Positions 61,811 to 63,987 of a stretch of 63,987 nucleotides of DNA are shown in pieces. The stretch comes from Terriglobia bacterium (GTDB lineage Bacteria; Acidobacteriota; Terriglobia; Bryobacterales; UBA6623). Position 1 is the stretch's first letter. Each line of letters begins with the position of its first letter. The stretch lies in contig VXRL01000057.1 of the NCBI GenBank assembly GCA_009838515.1, positions 97,580-161,566 on the forward strand, written 5' to 3'. The notes beneath the pieces were generated by a model that made no database searches, had not been told where the DNA came from, and was given only the letters and a program-made list of their open reading frames with translations. The position numbers and the translations under genes are program-made.

Positions 61811-63429
61811 GCTCCGCCCCAAGCCAGCAAGGCGCTGAACCCAGTGGCCGCCACAGCCTGCCGCCCCACCAATCGCAGCGCGAACGCGCGGCCCTGCTCG
61901 CGCGCGATTGTCAAGCATGTGGCTAGGCAGGGCAGCAGCACGCTGGCCAGATAGACGGCCGTCAACAGTTGGACGGCGCTGAGGCTTGTGGCGACGCCCG
62001 GCTCCGCCAGCAGCAAGATGCCGTCCTTGCGCACGCTCGCCAGGACCACCGCCATGGCCGCCTCCGAGGGCAATCGAAAGATGGCCATCGCCGGCCCGAC
62101 CACGGCCGACGCAGCTTGTAGCGCGCCCAGCCAATGCAACAGAGAAGCCGCGGCCGTGATCACAAAGAAAATCGGCAAGGCCCTGCGAAAGAACTCCCGA
62201 ACAACGCCCTGCGCCTCAAGCCAGACGGCCCCCGGGCGCGGCCAAGTCAAGCGACCCTGGCCCTCCGTCATCAGCACATTGAAGGGAGAACCAGCCGCTT
62301 GCGGCACGATGAGGCGGGCGTAGGCGAGAGTCGTGGCGCCGAGATAGAGCAGGTAGGGTACGACCAACTCGGGTCTTGCCGCCGCGGCGAAGACCGCCAG
62401 CGTGGCTCCCAACTGATACGAACAGGCCGAGCCGAAAGCAATGGCCGAGACGCATGCGCCACGCGAGCAGGCCGGCGACGAGCGCGCGCTGATGACCGCG
62501 GGCACGTTGCAGCCGAAACCCATTACGACCCGCGACAACTCCCGGCCCGTCATGCCGAACGGCCGCAGCCACGGATTCATGGCGGCTGTCAGGCGATCGA
62601 GCAGGCCGCTCGCCTTGTACGCACCCATCAGCAGCGCATGAAACGCGACCACTGGAGTCGCCCACACCACCAGCAGTGGCCCCATCGTGACAAAGCCGTA
62701 GTCGCCTGCCAGGATCTCTGCAAGCGGCTGCGGCCAGTTCCTCAGCAACCCAGCCAGCGGCTCAGTCAGGGTGCCGACCCAAGGGGCGATTTGACCAGCG
62801 AGACGGTTAGCGGCGTCCACCGCGAGCCAGACCGGCAGCAACAACAGCAGCAGCGCCCAGAAAGGCCCAAGGGCGGAGCGCTCCAAGAATAGAGGGCGCG
62901 GACGGACGATCAGATCGCCGAAGCTCAAGCCGGCTTCGGCCGGGATCGGGCCGGGCGCTTCCAGCGCCTGCAGCAGCCTTCTGCGATCGCTCGCGTCCAG
63001 CCGTCGATCGTCCACGGCGACCGCCGGCAAACCCGTGCGGAGCGCGAACTCTCCCAGCCTTGCCTCCACCTCCAGACGGGCTAGTCGGTCCCGAAGGGTC
63101 ACGACCAGCGCGCCGAGTCGACCTGCTGCGAGCGGCAGCAGGTCGGCCAAGTCCGCGTCCAGTTCGGTTCCCTGGACGACCACTAGCACGGCATCATCGC
63201 CGCGCAGCCGCTCCATGGCTAGTCGGGTGGTCTCAGCATCGGAGCTTCGTAGCAGCCCGGGCGTGTCGATGAGCTCCCAGTCGTCCACTCGGTAGGAGCC
63301 GCAGCCGGCGGTGGTGCCTCGGAAGTTCGAGGCGGCGCTGGGCGCCCCTGCCAGCGATGCGGCCAGTTGCGTCTTGCCGACGTTCTCCTTCCCCAACAGA
63401 ACCGCGGTCCGAATCGGCGTCTGGAGCAT
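61801..63429 (-). CDS. Short FeoB-like GTPase-permease
   Basis: A 542-residue FeoB-like protein, well short of FeoB at about 770. The G-domain (residues 8-165) keeps G1 as GKENVGKTQL and G3 as DTPG, but the usual GDI helical domain is much reduced. The membrane part shows both Gate motifs: MGFGCNVPAV with its Cys and SVRKDGILLL near the end, and about eight helices. FeoB imports Fe(II); the genome context with COG0523 leaves Zn, Mn or Co possible. AAGGAG precedes the ATG. Confidence 0.88.
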   Translation of the reverse strand: MLQTPIRTAVLLGKENVGKTQLAASLAGAPSAASNFRGTTAGCGSYRVDDWELIDTPGLLRSSDAETTRLAMERLRGDDAVLVVVQGTELDADLADLLPLAAGRLGALVVTLRDRLARLEVEARLGEFALRTGLPAVAVDDRRLDASDRRRLLQALEAPGPIPAEAGLSFGDLIVRPRPLFLERSALGPFWALLLLLLPVWLAVDAANRLAGQIAPWVGTLTEPLAGLLRNWPQPLAEILAGDYGFVTMGPLLVVWATPVVAFHALLMGAYKASGLLDRLTAAMNPWLRPFGMTGRELSRVVMGFGCNVPAVISARSSPACSRGACVSAIAFGSACSYQLGATLAVFAAAARPELVVPYLLYLGATTLAYARLIVPQAAGSPFNVLMTEGQGRLTWPRPGAVWLEAQGVVREFFRRALPIFFVITAAASLLHWLGALQAASAVVGPAMAIFRLPSEAAMAVVLASVRKDGILLLAEPGVATSLSAVQLLTAVYLASVLLPCLATCLTIAREQGRAFALRLVGRQAVAATGFSALLAWGGAWL

Positions 63430-63441
63430 TTCACGGCTCCT

Positions 63442-63987
63442 TCAACAGGCGCACTCATCGCCGCAGCAGGATAGATCGTCTAGGTACATTCCGTAGCGGC
63501 GGTACTCCTCGAGCGGCTTCGTGCTGACCCGCAGGCGGCGGGCGATCTGGTTGGCCACCACGGCGAAGCGCTGGCGGAACTTGTAAATGAAACAGAAGAT
63601 GACATCGTCTTGGCGCACCTGCGGCCCGACTAGGAATAGCCCTTTCGTCACGGTGGACTCGTCGTTTTCCGTCAGCAGCGGAAAACTGTCATCTCGCCAA
63701 TCGAACAACGAGCGAACCAGGCTTGCCGAGCCGACGAATCCGGAGGCCAGGATCGGCTGCTCGGCGCAGTCGACGATGTCGCCGTCCGCGAGCGCCAACT
63801 GATAGCCGTTGTCCTTGCGGCGGACGCCGACAACCGTACAGCCGCCGCGCAGCGTCACGCGCCCCGAGTCAACGGCCGAATCCAGGCGTGCCTTCGTAAA
63901 GGGAGACAAGAGTTGGCTGGGGTCCGGGCCTGTTCGCTTCCACGGCTCCTCGCGGTCGAAGACGACGGCTCGTCGACCGGCGGCGGC
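63442..63987 (-). CDS. FAD/NAD(P)-binding oxidoreductase with Cys-rich tail (5' end cut)
   Basis: The last 181 residues of a gene that begins beyond the right edge. Visible parts are RRAVVFDREEPW, ILASGFVGSASLVR (a nucleotide-binding-type Gly motif) and GLFLVGPQVRQDD, all typical of the C-terminal half of a two-dinucleotide-binding flavoprotein. The protein ends DDLSCCGDECAC, five Cys in the last eight residues or so, a likely metal-binding tail. Its stop lies 12 bases before the FeoB-like ATG, so it heads the visible operon. Confidence 0.8.
   Translation of the reverse strand, partial: AAAGRRAVVFDREEPWKRTGPDPSQLLSPFTKARLDSAVDSGRVTLRGGCTVVGVRRKDNGYQLALADGDIVDCAEQPILASGFVGSASLVRSLFDWRDDSFPLLTENDESTVTKGLFLVGPQVRQDDVIFCFIYKFRQRFAVVANQIARRLRVSTKPLEEYRRYGMYLDDLSCCGDECAC

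Noticed and set aside
1..63987. CRISPR arrays, complete insertion sequences, rRNA genes
   Set aside because: No regularly spaced repeats, no transposase with flanking inverted repeats and no rRNA-like stretch were seen; the only mobile-element trace is the integrase relic.

Overview
The window is a high-GC bacterial chromosome segment that most resembles an Acidobacteriota genome, probably Solibacter/Bryobacter-like. The reasons are a 1076-residue TonB-dependent receptor of the Oar type (N-terminal carboxypeptidase-like regulatory domain, signal peptide, no separate TonB operon), acidobacterial-type small families (DUF6677-like, DUF6152-like), exported LolA-fold and HExxH proteins, two Cys-type sulfatases, a GH29 fucosidase and a TRAP transporter. 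The assignment rests on family content only; there is no rRNA or complete tRNA in the window. Many genes start with GTG or TTG and overlap the previous stop by 1 or 4 bases.

Layout from left to right. 0.1-4.1 kb: two consecutive amt-glnK pairs for ammonium uptake and nitrogen sensing, all on the minus strand. 4.5-9.1 kb: a minus-strand cluster of a GT9-like glycosyltransferase, a DUF6677-like membrane protein, a two-helix membrane protein, a HAD phosphatase and a LarA-like (DUF2088) protein. 9.2-13.5 kb: plus-strand quinone-oxidoreductase-like enzyme, gltX and a NodU-type carbamoyltransferase, which runs tail-to-tail into hydantoinase B (hyuB) and a BASS transporter (13.4-16.1 kb). 16.1-18.4 kb: RlpA-SPOR lipoprotein and a lipoprotein sulfatase. 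18.7-19.4 kb: a vapBC toxin-antitoxin pair with a palindromic operator candidate. 19.5-26.6 kb: thiD, an exported unknown, a DctP-Q-M TRAP transporter, an esterase, a TfoX-like protein and a haloalkane-dehalogenase-like hydrolase. 26.6-31.8 kb: an atypical Nramp-like transporter, a membrane-anchored multicopper oxidase with a Gly/Gln/Arg-rich insert, and a second sulfatase. 32.0-32.8 kb: a decayed P4-type integrase. 32.9-36.9 kb: a DUF6152-like protein and an envelope trio (LolA-like, HExxH metallopeptidase, TlpA-like). 37.0-41.1 kb: pgsA, a small membrane protein, rph-rdgB-ROK kinase. 41.1-45.9 kb: a five-gene minus-strand operon of fucosidase, PfkB kinase, rhomboid, glutaredoxin and iron alcohol dehydrogenase. 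45.9-51.5 kb: M20 peptidase, bactofilin-like membrane protein, RNase D, an exported unknown and a DapF homologue in which both catalytic cysteines are serine. 51.9-55.1 kb: the TonB receptor. 55.8-59.7 kb: M3 oligopeptidase and an overlapping mpg-dinB alkylation-repair pair. 59.7-64.0 kb: a minus-strand, translationally coupled operon of an FAD oxidoreductase with a Cys-rich tail (cut by the window edge), a short FeoB-like GTPase-permease, an unrecognised protein and a COG0523 metallochaperone GTPase, followed by a TonB-receptor-like C-terminal fragment.

The strongest leads for something undescribed are this metal-handling operon and the Ser/Ser DapF homologue. The Nramp-like transporter without its metal motifs and the LarA-like protein that lacks one expected catalytic His also merit attention. 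The rest is mostly recognisable metabolism with local oddities.
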